Shown one piece after another: positions 1 to 6,328 of a stretch of 10,843 nucleotides of DNA. This stretch comes from an uncultured Anaerobutyricum sp. (lineage in GTDB: Bacteria > Bacillota > Clostridia > Lachnospirales > Lachnospiraceae). The notes beneath the pieces were generated by a model. It was given only the letters and a program-made list of their open reading frames with translations, did not search any database and was not told where the DNA came from. Made by a program: the position numbers and the translations under genes. The first letter of the stretch is position 1, and each line of letters starts with the position of its first letter. The stretch spans positions 1 through 10,843 of the forward strand of contig NZ_CAKRCF010000068.1 in the NCBI RefSeq assembly GCF_934307085.1, given 5' to 3'.

Positions 1-1157
1 CTCCAGTCACGGATGAAGTTGCCGACACCTTTTTTGATTGTGCCGTCTGGGAGCTTCTTGCTGCCGATGATTCGAGGGTCAAAATCGAGCTTGAACATCA
101 TGCCGTCCTGTACACGGTTTTCCTTCATGAGTTCGGCTTTGCGTTCTTCGGCATCCATGTACATACTTCGGAACTTATACATCTGGAACAGCTTTCCGTT
201 CTTGCCGACACGGATCTGTTTGAAGAAGATTGGTCCCGGAGACTGTAGATAAATAGCTGGTCCTAAGAAGATGCAGAGGATTCCTGTAATAGTGCATCCT
301 ACAAGTCCGCCCAGAATATCTAAACATCTTTTTAAGATGAGTTGGCGATAGCTGACACTGTTAATACTTGTTGTAAGTACTGTGTAGGTTCCAAGTCTTT
401 CTACAAACTGCTTTTTGCCAAGCAGATTCTGGGACTTGGCAAGTTTCATATGTACAACAACTCCCATCTCTATAAATTTGTCAAGGAGTTCTGCTGGGTA
501 TGGTTCGCTTTCTGGGATGTTGACAAAGACTTCGTCTACCCACTCGCGGCAGACATATTCTACAAGATCATCTTCGTCTGCGACGACGGGAACGCCGTCT
601 ATAATCTGACCTTTTGCCTTTTGATCAAGGATGCAGACTCCGGTCACCACATAATCTGCATAGTTTTTATTCTTAATGTTGTCAATGACTGCATCTACGG
701 TGTCTGCCACAGTGACGATAAGAAGTGAACGCTTAGCTGCTCCTCCAAAGTACTGGTGGAGGAAGTGTTTCCAGACGATACGTATAAGATAACTAGTGAT
801 TAAATAAATGCCTGCTGTATAGCCAAGAACCAGACGTGAATAATCATCTGCTTCTTTAAATATAAAGAGATAAAATACGGAACATAACGTGATAAGACAT
901 GTCTGTTTTACTGTTACAGTAAACTCTCGGTAGAGTCCACGTTTTAATACATTTTTTAATGAATCGAAAAAAAAGATAACTACGATATCCATAAGAGCCA
1001 TGCTCAATATCATATATCGGTATAAAGAATTCGTAAATATGTCAAAGGTTCCATGCCTTATACCAAAGGCAAACGTAAAGGAAATCCATAGACATACTAC
1101 GTCCAGAATCATAAAATCCAGGTGTTTCAACCAACCCTGTACACTTTTTTTATACAT
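1..1157 (-). CDS. Polyprenyl-phosphate sugar-1-phosphate transferase (WcaJ/CpsE-like), C-terminus outside window
   Basis: The enzyme would move a sugar-1-phosphate from a nucleotide sugar to undecaprenyl phosphate, the first membrane step of surface polysaccharide synthesis. The visible 385 residues show four hydrophobic N-terminal segments (about residues 15-33, 48-64, 85-100, 109-126), then a soluble CoA_binding_3-like region (about 140-260). A fifth hydrophobic hairpin (about 280-304) leads into the catalytic bacterial sugar transferase domain, with SPGPIFFKQ at 306-314, YKFRSM at 327-332, and acidic DAE at 335-337. The family usually has about 450-480 residues, so roughly 80 lie beyond the left edge. 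The reading frame stays open upstream, but ATG at 1157 is chosen. It has a GGGG ribosome site seven bases before it, and MYKKSVQGWLKHLDF matches the usual start of clostridial homologues. The donor sugar cannot be told from sequence. Family assignment is firm. Confidence 0.93.
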   Translation of the reverse strand, partial: MYKKSVQGWLKHLDFMILDVVCLWISFTFAFGIRHGTFDIFTNSLYRYMILSMALMDIVVIFFFDSLKNVLKRGLYREFTVTVKQTCLITLCSVFYLFIFKEADDYSRLVLGYTAGIYLITSYLIRIVWKHFLHQYFGGAAKRSLLIVTVADTVDAVIDNIKNKNYADYVVTGVCILDQKAKGQIIDGVPVVADEDDLVEYVCREWVDEVFVNIPESEPYPAELLDKFIEMGVVVHMKLAKSQNLLGKKQFVERLGTYTVLTTSINSVSYRQLILKRCLDILGGLVGCTITGILCIFLGPAIYLQSPGPIFFKQIRVGKNGKLFQMYKFRSMYMDAEERKAELMKENRVQDGMMFKLDFDPRIIGSKKLPDGTIKKGVGNFIRDW

Positions 1158-1164
1158 GTATTTT

Positions 1165-1168
1165 CCCC
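1165..1168 (-). promoter_or_regulatory. Ribosome binding site deciding the sugar transferase start
   Basis: On the minus strand GGGG is followed by AAAATAC and then ATG at 1157. Upstream in-frame starts also exist (ATG at 1220 and 1226, TTG at 1235). A GGGGG run at 1241-1245 could serve the TTG, so a longer N-terminus is the alternative. Homology of the MYKKSV opening favours 1157. Confidence 0.55.
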
Positions 1169-1338
1169 AATCTTCATTAGTGATACATAGACATATCAAA
1201 ATAAGAAAAAGAATTTCCATCCCCATGAAATCCAATCTTTCCCCCTTATTTAGACTGACTTGTATCCTATATTTTTTTAATATATAAAGTATACCATATA
1301 TTTCATTTTTGTAATATTACTAAATTTGCCTAATTTCG

Positions 1339-1472
1339 ATGTTTTTATCTAGTTATTTTTAGTAATGTCGGACTATATTGTTAACTTTTCACCCAAAACC
1401 TGCTTAATTTTTGTGCGGTATTCTCTTTTTTCTTCTTTTTAGTACTGTAACAGCGCAATACTAGATAAACAT
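1339..1472. repeat. Short inverted repeat pair in the leader of the sugar transferase gene
   Basis: ATGTTTTTATCTAGTTATT at 1339-1357 faces AATACTAGATAAACAT at 1457-1472. The reverse complement of the right copy differs from the left by small indels only. The copies are about 100 bases apart. This could be remnant ends of an inserted element or a leader RNA structure. In such AT-rich DNA chance is also possible. Confidence 0.35.
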
Positions 1473-1663
1473 AAAAATAAAAATTTTTCTCATATATATG
1501 CTATCTTAAAATAAGCTACGGCTTTGTATTTAAACGCTCTAAATGCTCAATGTCAACCTCTACAAGCTTCTCAAAATGGATTTAATCTATAATTAAATTT
1601 GTTCAAATATCTATATTTAAATTCAAATAAATTCAAAAAACACTGCCATTAAAAAGACGGAAT

Positions 1664-1772
1664 CCATAAAAATAAATCATCCGCAGAGATAACCTTTGTA
1701 TAAGTATTGAATGTGAATGAGCATTCAACACTTAACAACGAATGGCATCTCTACGGATGATTTATTTTATGG
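1664..1772. repeat. Long imperfect palindrome (109 nt), possible MITE-like or structured RNA element
   Basis: Outer arms 1664-1690 and 1747-1772 are inverted copies that differ by one extra A and one C/T change. Inner arms 1701-1713 (TAAGTATTGAATG) and 1722-1734 (CATTCAACACTTA) pair with one mismatch around the loop TGAATGAG. The segments between outer and inner arms are also loosely complementary, so one long hairpin can form on either strand. It lies about 100 bases past the stop of the small secreted protein and may block transcription from it. There is no clean U-tract, so it is not a classic terminator. Its modular, near-perfect form suggests a non-autonomous mobile element. Confidence 0.75.
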
Positions 1773-1871
1773 CTTTGTCTATTCTATCTTTATATTATAT
1801 TCTATATTTATATTATAATGTTTAATTCAATAAATAAAGTAGAATGTTTTAAAAATATTTTAAACTAAAGA

Positions 1872-2504
1872 TTACTTTCCATTATACTGATAGCTGATTC
1901 CCTTTACGATATATCCTGCTGCGGTCTTTTTAAGTTTTAATGTTGTTGTTCCGATATTGGTTGTTCCTTTCTCTCCGTAGCATCCTAATCTGTTCTGTAC
2001 GGTTACGGTGTAGGTGTTCTTACCGGTCCGGACAACCTTTGTAATCTTATAAGCTGGGATAACGTCTCCGAAGTCTCCGCCACAGTACATATATGGGTCT
2101 TTGTAGAACTTCTTATTGGAGCTGCATACTAACATGGCTTTGTTCTTGTTATTCTTTATCTTATTAATGGAGGCACTCTTTCCAAAAAGCTTCTTCGTTT
2201 CGGAACGAAGTTCTCTGGCTGTGTAGGTGTAATCTCCTCTGTAGTTATATCTTACGAATACGGCGATGGATAACTTCTCGCTATCATTCAGCTTCATCTT
2301 CACTGGTCTGGTGGTGGCGTATTCGCTTAAGTTCATAGCTGTTGTATATGCGGTTATCTTCTTACTGATATTCTTTATCTGGCGATTCCCTGCCATCTGT
2401 CTGGTAACATCTGCGGATGCTGCCTTAGCCTGTACTGGTGCAAATGGAATGAGTACGGCTGCCATAAGTAATGTGGTTAAAATCATGCTTAATCTTTTCT
2501 TCAT
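1872..2504 (-). CDS. Small secreted protein of unknown function (210 aa)
   Basis: I do not recognise the family. The N-terminus is a clear Sec signal peptide: MKKRLSM, a hydrophobic core to about residue 22, and an AKA-type cleavage site near residue 28. There is no lipobox cysteine. The mature part, about 180 residues, is Lys-rich and basic, with a predicted mixed alpha/beta character. Its C-terminal half reads like beta strands (ITKVVRTGKNTYTVTVQN, TTLKLKKTAAGYIVKGIS), the pattern of NTF2-like or small beta-sandwich secreted domains. Three cysteines (CSSNK, YCGGDF, GCYGEK) could pair outside the cell. The start is well set by AGGAGGG seven bases before ATG. It stands alone between non-coding gaps, so it is probably monocistronic. 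Confidence 0.85.
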   Translation of the reverse strand: MKKRLSMILTTLLMAAVLIPFAPVQAKAASADVTRQMAGNRQIKNISKKITAYTTAMNLSEYATTRPVKMKLNDSEKLSIAVFVRYNYRGDYTYTARELRSETKKLFGKSASINKIKNNKNKAMLVCSSNKKFYKDPYMYCGGDFGDVIPAYKITKVVRTGKNTYTVTVQNRLGCYGEKGTTNIGTTTLKLKKTAAGYIVKGISYQYNGK

Positions 2505-2543
2505 AGGGAATCCCTCCTGCCTTCTTATATTGAAAATGTCTTA

Positions 2544-2549
2544 AGTATA
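2544..2549 (-). promoter_or_regulatory. Candidate -10 box for the small secreted protein
   Basis: TATACT on the minus strand lies about 40 bases before the start codon, in a suitable place for the AGGAGGG-led gene. No good -35 box is seen 17 bases upstream, so the assignment is weak. Confidence 0.35.
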
Positions 2550-2599
2550 CAAACACTAGAATGATTTTAAATATTCTTCAAAACATATCTGAAATACTC

Positions 2600-2661
2600 T
2601 AACACTTCCTATGTCTTTATTGTAGTATTTTTGCTGCAAAACTACCATAACAGAAGTGTTA
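2600..2661. repeat. Two-level inverted repeat between the ATPase gene and the secreted-protein gene
   Basis: Outer arms TAACACTTC (2600-2608) and GAAGTGTTA (2653-2661) are perfectly complementary. TATG (2610-2613) pairs with CATA (2646-2649), and GTAG with TTTT at 2622-2632 pairs with AAAACTAC at 2638-2645. The result is a hairpin of about 62 nt. On the minus strand it is not followed by a T-run. On the plus strand TCTTTCTTT follows. It sits past the ATPase stop and before the secreted-protein promoter, so it may be a weak terminator or a protein-binding site. Confidence 0.5.
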
Positions 2662-2733
2662 TCTTTCTTTACAGGTGGGATAAGAATGTATAACGAAACT
2701 GTTACAAAAAAAGCACTAATAAACATGATTATT

Positions 2734-4356
2734 TTACATCTGTTTTATGTCTGTGTACTCTATCTTACAAGTGTGTTTTTTGGTTTCTTTATCATAATTT
2801 ATTCCAACTAACAGAATGTCCCCTGTATATCTTGATTTTTCTGCTAATTTGCCTTTAAATCGTAAAATATACTGCTTATCTTTAATCTGCTGTATTGCTT
2901 CCTCAGGGGAACTATCAACTTTTAGTTCTAATATAATTGCCGGACTATTCTTTTTTTCTGGATAAAAAATAAAATCCACATAACCTTTACCAGGCTTATC
3001 TTCTCTCTCAACACGATATTTATCTCGGGCAGCCAGATATACAAGATTTACTATAGCTGATAATTCTATTTCATTATTATAAGATAAAATAGGAGATTCT
3101 GTGTTATGCGCATACTCTAAGATCTCTGCCATTGTTTGTATATCTCCTGTTAATGTTGCTTTTAACATTCTTTGAGATTCTTTTGCTAATCGGTATACGT
3201 AGCCTAAACTTTCATTGGTTAATAATAGTTCGTTATATTTATACATCAACTCTCTATTTGGTATAAAAACTTCTCCATCCTCATACGTAAGCAGTCCATA
3301 TATAACCATCGCAGAATATACTTGATTTTTTGTTGTTAATTCTTCTGCAGTGGCTGCATATTCTTGTATTTTTGCCTCTATTCGCTCTCCGGAAATCATT
3401 AAAATAAAGTCTTCTTTTATTTTATTTATATTGCCCTTAATGTAATAGAATATTTCATCATAAGGACCGGAGCCAGTCCAATAACTTCCCAGTTGATTAT
3501 CAGATAGGGCACAGATGATAGAACGTGGATTATAAAGTTGTTCTCCAGATGCAGTGCAATAGCCATCATACCAAATCTTTAAATCCTGCCTTGTAATTCG
3601 CGGATGCATTGTTACTGATTTATATTTTTCAAATAACTGATCCACTTCTTCTTCAGAAAAACCAAAGTATGAACTGAATCTCTCTCTTGTTGCCATATTA
3701 TATTCTACGAACATATTTAATTCGGATGCTGCAGAGTATTTTGCTATTGGAAGAATTCCTGTCATGTAAGCAAGTTCTACATACACCTGGTCTTTGAGTA
3801 AATTTTTAAGAAACAAAAGATACTCCTGCCTTTCTTTTTGGGAAACAAATGGCATATGAAATACGGCATCCCATTCGTCCATTACAAAGAAAAATTTACG
3901 ATTTGTTTTCTGAAAAATCTTTGAAAAGATATCCCAAAGAGACATCTCTTCCTGCAGTAAAAGTTCTGGAAATTCTTCAAGCAAGTCTTTTTTTATCCCT
4001 GTTTTAATTCTATTAATATACTTATTATAAGTTTGGCAATTTTCTGGAAGTCTACTGAAATCAATATATATAATATCATATTTATTAATATATTTTTCAT
4101 ACATCTTGCTCTTACTTATCACAAGATTTTTAAATATATCCTTGCTATCTACTGTTTTTCCAAAGTATGCTGCTACCATATTTGCCATTACTGTTTTTCC
4201 AAATCGACGGGGCCTTGTAATGCATAAAAATCTTTGCTCTCTGCCTATAGATGGAATTAATTCTTCCAGTAATGCTGATTTATCTACAAAATATCTATCG
4301 TCAGCTGTTATCTTATATGCTTCAAATGGTGCCCTGTTATTTAAAAACATTCCCAT
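2734..4356 (-). CDS. AAA-ATPase-like protein with C-terminal PD-(D/E)XK nuclease domain
   Basis: This is the AAA-ATPase_like (PF09820) plus PDDEXK_9 (PF08011) architecture at full usual length (540 aa). The N-terminus has the family signature FVDKSALLEELI, then a Walker A-like RPRRFGKT (48-55), a Walker B FFFVMDEWD (155-163), YMTGILPI (197-204), FGFSEEEV (231-238) and WYDGY (262-266). The C-terminal nuclease-like core shows D461 in GYVDFIF and E477-x-K479 in IILELK, followed by an AIQQIKDKQY helix. All key residues look intact. The physiological role of this family is not established; it often occurs in several copies per genome. Codons are clearly more A/T-rich than in the polysaccharide genes, which suggests horizontal acquisition. 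The start has AAGGA about ten bases upstream; ATG two codons later is an alternative. Confidence 0.92.
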   Translation of the reverse strand: MGMFLNNRAPFEAYKITADDRYFVDKSALLEELIPSIGREQRFLCITRPRRFGKTVMANMVAAYFGKTVDSKDIFKNLVISKSKMYEKYINKYDIIYIDFSRLPENCQTYNKYINRIKTGIKKDLLEEFPELLLQEEMSLWDIFSKIFQKTNRKFFFVMDEWDAVFHMPFVSQKERQEYLLFLKNLLKDQVYVELAYMTGILPIAKYSAASELNMFVEYNMATRERFSSYFGFSEEEVDQLFEKYKSVTMHPRITRQDLKIWYDGYCTASGEQLYNPRSIICALSDNQLGSYWTGSGPYDEIFYYIKGNINKIKEDFILMISGERIEAKIQEYAATAEELTTKNQVYSAMVIYGLLTYEDGEVFIPNRELMYKYNELLLTNESLGYVYRLAKESQRMLKATLTGDIQTMAEILEYAHNTESPILSYNNEIELSAIVNLVYLAARDKYRVEREDKPGKGYVDFIFYPEKKNSPAIILELKVDSSPEEAIQQIKDKQYILRFKGKLAEKSRYTGDILLVGINYDKETKKHTCKIEYTDIKQM

Positions 4357-4389
4357 TGTGCCACCGTCCTTCCCTAAAAATATATTATT

Positions 4390-4395
4390 ATTATA
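4390..4395 (-). promoter_or_regulatory. Candidate -10 box for the ATPase gene
   Basis: TATAAT, a perfect consensus, lies on the minus strand 33 bases before the ATG at 4356. The -35 region would fall at about 4413-4418, inside the repeat-like segment upstream, and is poor. The element may therefore supply the promoter. Confidence 0.5.
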
Positions 4396-4724
4396 ACATT
4401 TTCATTACTGTTACACTACTAAAAAGCATTGGAATTTAGAACGCTTCCAAAACCAATCCTGTGACATTCTCACCCACACCTCAGCGAATTTGGGGCCCGT
4501 TCAATAGCACCTCTGTGCTAGGGTATGCAGATTGCAGGAATGATTTTTCAAACACGCTCTAGTGCTATAAGGGTACATAAAAAGGAAGCCCTCCTGCCGC
4601 TATCCGACAAGGGGACTTCCTTTCTGCCTCGTATCTCTACTGGTTCTTTGGTTTTTATAAAGGCATAAATTTCATCTTTGGTATATTGCCATTGGAATGT
4701 CCTCTGGCTTCCTATGTTCCAAGA
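4396..4724. repeat. Repeat-like non-coding segment between AbrB and the ATPase gene
   Basis: No gene is supported here. From right to left it has a frame that stays open past the AbrB stop (to about 4559), a strong terminator hairpin (4579-4624), and a perfect TAGCAC-CTCT-GTGCTA hairpin (4505-4520). An unusually GC-rich patch follows with GGGGCCC (about 4492-4498), and ATTGG/CCAAT arms lie near 4428-4457. The patch differs in composition from the AT-rich gaps elsewhere, and its short open frames look coding-like without starts. Such a composite is typical of a dispersed intergenic repeat, but no second copy exists in this window. Confidence 0.4.
4579..4624 (-). terminator. Rho-independent terminator for abrB-like gene
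   Basis: On the minus strand AAAGGAAG with CCC pairs with GGG and CTTCCTTT across a loop of roughly 20 nt, followed by a run of five T. It lies about 100 bases past the AbrB stop. The reverse strand also gives a hairpin followed by TTTCT, so it may work weakly in both directions. The loop is long for a simple terminator. Confidence 0.7.
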
Positions 4725-4991
4725 TTACTCTTCTGTTAACTTAAATCCGGCAATTCTAGCAAGCTCGCGGATAGAATCTCTGGATACCTTCTTACCTCTG
4801 TATTCGATGAGGTCTTCACACTGTCCTGTAAAGATATCACTAGGGTTGTACTTCTTAATGATAATCTTATCTTCTTCTGTGAAGATTTCTAAAGGCTCTC
4901 TCTCACCGATATCGAAGCTCTTACGAAGTTCCATTGGTAATGTAATTCTTCCTAATGAATCAAGCTTTCTAACAATTCCTGTACTCTGCAT
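4725..4991 (-). CDS. AbrB/SpoVT-family transition-state regulator
   Basis: This is a small dimeric DNA-binding protein of the swapped-hairpin (SpoVT-AbrB) fold. The N-terminal 50 residues carry the family signature: STGIVRKLDSLGRITLPMELRK, then EREPLEIFTEEDKIIIKKY, very close to Bacillus subtilis AbrB. The C-terminal 35 residues (CEDLIEYRGKKVSRDSIRELAR) differ from the AbrB oligomerisation tail, so target and multimer state may differ. The 88-residue length is normal. AGGAG five bases before ATG sets the start. A near-consensus promoter lies upstream and a terminator downstream, so it is monocistronic. A role in controlling the neighbouring surface-polymer genes is plausible but not shown. 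The frame past its stop stays open for about 55 codons. Confidence 0.93.
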   Translation of the reverse strand: MQSTGIVRKLDSLGRITLPMELRKSFDIGEREPLEIFTEEDKIIIKKYNPSDIFTGQCEDLIEYRGKKVSRDSIRELARIAGFKLTEE

Positions 4992-5072
4992 AATGACTCC
5001 TCTCTGGCGCAGTATTCATTAATAATTCTCTTAATAATCTGCTGCCTGTGCAATGTTCTCTGGTGTAATTAA

Positions 5073-5101
5073 AATATATCATAAAGCGAGCATCCTGTCA
5101 A
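5073..5101 (-). promoter_or_regulatory. Strong sigma-A-type promoter of the abrB-like gene
   Basis: On the minus strand TTGACA (5096-5101) is separated by exactly 17 bases from TATATT (5073-5078), which has an upstream TG one base away (extended -10). The leader to the ATG at 4991 is about 75 nt. It contains a CTCTGG direct repeat (about 5003-5012 and 5058-5067 on the plus strand), which might be an autoregulatory site. Confidence 0.85.
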
Positions 5102-5120
5102 CCAAAAAATGGAAAGTTTT

Positions 5121-5202
5121 TTTCTAAATGTTATTCAGTTTAGAAACTGTTATTTTGATACTCTTATGACAGTTCGCCGTTTTATACTCAATCTAGTATA
5201 AA
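5121..5202. repeat. Two small perfect hairpins between rfbA and abrB
   Basis: TTTCTAAA (5121-5128) pairs with TTTAGAAA (5139-5146). TTATACT (5182-5188) pairs with AGTATAA (5196-5202) across a six-base loop. Neither has a T-run on the minus strand, so they are not good terminators for rfbA. Because they sit just upstream of the abrB promoter they may be binding sites for a regulator. Confidence 0.4.
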
Positions 5203-5275
5203 TATGGAAATTCTTGTCCTTGATTTTACAAAACCTTATAAAAATTTGTTATTAGTTAAATTAGAGGGCAAGTTT

Positions 5276-6133
5276 TTACTTTAATTTAAGTAAATATTGT
5301 CCATAGTTGGTCATTTTGAGGTTTTCGCCAATCTCGTGAATCTTATCTAAGGATACGAATCCTTCTCTCCATGCAAGCTCCTCTAAACAGCCTACATAGC
5401 AGCCTGACTTCTGAAGTGCCTTAACGATCTCTGCGGCTTCTAACATACTGTCAGCAGTTCCGGCATCCATCCATGTGAGTCCTCTGTCGAATGGAATTAC
5501 TTTTAACTGGCCTCTTCTTAAGTATTCTAAGTTAACGTCTGTAATCTCGTACTCGCCTCTGGCTGATGGCTCAAGATTCTTAGCGATGTCGATTACCTGA
5601 TTATCGTAGAAGTATAATCCTGGTACGATGTAGTTAGACTTCGGATTCTTTGGCTTCTCTTCGATAGATACGGCATGTCCGTTCTCATCAAATTCTACTA
5701 CGCCAAATGGTCTTGGGTCATCTACGTAGTAACCAAATACCTTTGCCCCGTGGTCATCTTTGATGGCTTCCTTCATAATCTCATCAAGATTATGGCAGTG
5801 GAAGATGTTATCTCCTAATACGAGACATACAGAATCGTCTCCGATAAAGTCTTCTCCGATGATTAATGCATCTGCGATTCCTCGTGCAACCTTCTGTACT
5901 GCAAATTCGATATGAATTCCTAATTCGCTTCCATCCCCAAGAAGATTCTTAAATTCTCTCTCTTCCCCTGGTGGAATGATAACAAGAATATCCCTGATTC
6001 CTGCCTGAAGCAGTGTTGCGATTGGATAATAAATTAATGGTTTATCGTATACCGGTAATAATGGTTTACAAACCGGCTTTGTCATAGGGTATAATCTGGT
6101 ACCTCTTCCGGCCGCTAATACTATTCCTTTCAT
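5276..6133 (-). CDS. rfbA: Glucose-1-phosphate thymidylyltransferase (RmlA/RfbA family)
   Basis: The family joins glucose-1-phosphate and dTTP to dTDP-glucose, the entry to dTDP-rhamnose and related sugars. Visible motifs are the nucleotide loop AAGRGTRLYPMT (7-18), LLPVYDKPLIYYP (25-37), VLGDN (105-109), EEKP (158-161), PGLYFYD (171-177), EYEITDVN (194-201) and WMDAGT (221-226). Length 285 is normal. Several usual RmlA positions are altered: GGSGTR is AAGRGTR, K-x-LLP is preceded by KPVCKP, the QPxPxGLAQA segment reads QKVARGIADA, and W-x-DTGT is WMDAGT. Base or sugar preference may therefore differ. The start has AAGGAGG eleven bases upstream. No rmlB, rmlC or rmlD is in the window. It has its own promoter. 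Confidence 0.9.
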   Translation of the reverse strand: MKGIVLAAGRGTRLYPMTKPVCKPLLPVYDKPLIYYPIATLLQAGIRDILVIIPPGEEREFKNLLGDGSELGIHIEFAVQKVARGIADALIIGEDFIGDDSVCLVLGDNIFHCHNLDEIMKEAIKDDHGAKVFGYYVDDPRPFGVVEFDENGHAVSIEEKPKNPKSNYIVPGLYFYDNQVIDIAKNLEPSARGEYEITDVNLEYLRRGQLKVIPFDRGLTWMDAGTADSMLEAAEIVKALQKSGCYVGCLEELAWREGFVSLDKIHEIGENLKMTNYGQYLLKLK

Positions 6134-6214
6134 TTAAAGTAAGTCCTCCTTAGTAACTTTCAATCCCCATAGTTAATTCGTCAAACTTTTAACTCTTTTA
6201 TCAACTTCCTAATT

Positions 6215-6286
6215 CATGATGTTCCAATTATTTCAGTAATATCCTTCAGTATAGTGTCTCATTCATCATCATGATTCCAATATTTT
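6215..6286. repeat. Degenerate direct repeat in the rfbA leader
   Basis: CATGATGTTCCAATTATTT (6215-6233) and CATGATTCCAATATTTT (6270-6286) are similar copies about 55 bases apart, the second overlapping the -10 box of the rfbA promoter. They could be an operator pair or chance similarity. Confidence 0.3.
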
Positions 6287-6310
6287 ATATTATTTTCCAT
6301 CGGCTGTCAA
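6282..6310 (-). promoter_or_regulatory. Sigma-A-type promoter of rfbA
   Basis: TTGACA (6305-6310) and TAAAAT (6282-6287) on the minus strand are 17 bases apart. The promoter lies just past the stop of the glycerophosphotransferase gene, where no terminator is seen, so rfbA can be read both from here and by read-through. The leader is about 145 nt. Confidence 0.8.
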
Positions 6311-6328
6311 ACTTTTTTGTGAATTTAG

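Larger units (their letters stand above)
1158..1871. other. AT-rich 714-base gap between the sugar transferase and the small secreted protein
   Basis: No intact gene is seen. It holds a long palindrome (1664-1772), a pair of inverted repeats (1339-1357 and 1457-1472), and a perfect GTAATATTAC palindrome near 1311. There is also a short coding-like minus frame ending in TAG near 1520 (residues KLVEVDIEHLERLNTKP before the stop) that has no start and is closed upstream by TAA. The same stretch contains TTGACA at 1548-1553 on the minus strand, which could be a -35 box for the sugar transferase, but the matching -10 is poor. If used, the leader would be about 350 nt. Confidence 0.6.

Noticed and set aside
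342..728. Plus-strand open frame of 128 codons
   Set aside because: It is antisense to the sugar transferase, which has clear family motifs in the other strand, and it has no ribosome site.
1600..1645. Repeated AAATTCAAATA-like words, possible CRISPR or tandem repeat
   Set aside because: Only two or three short AT-rich copies, no regular spacing and no spacers.
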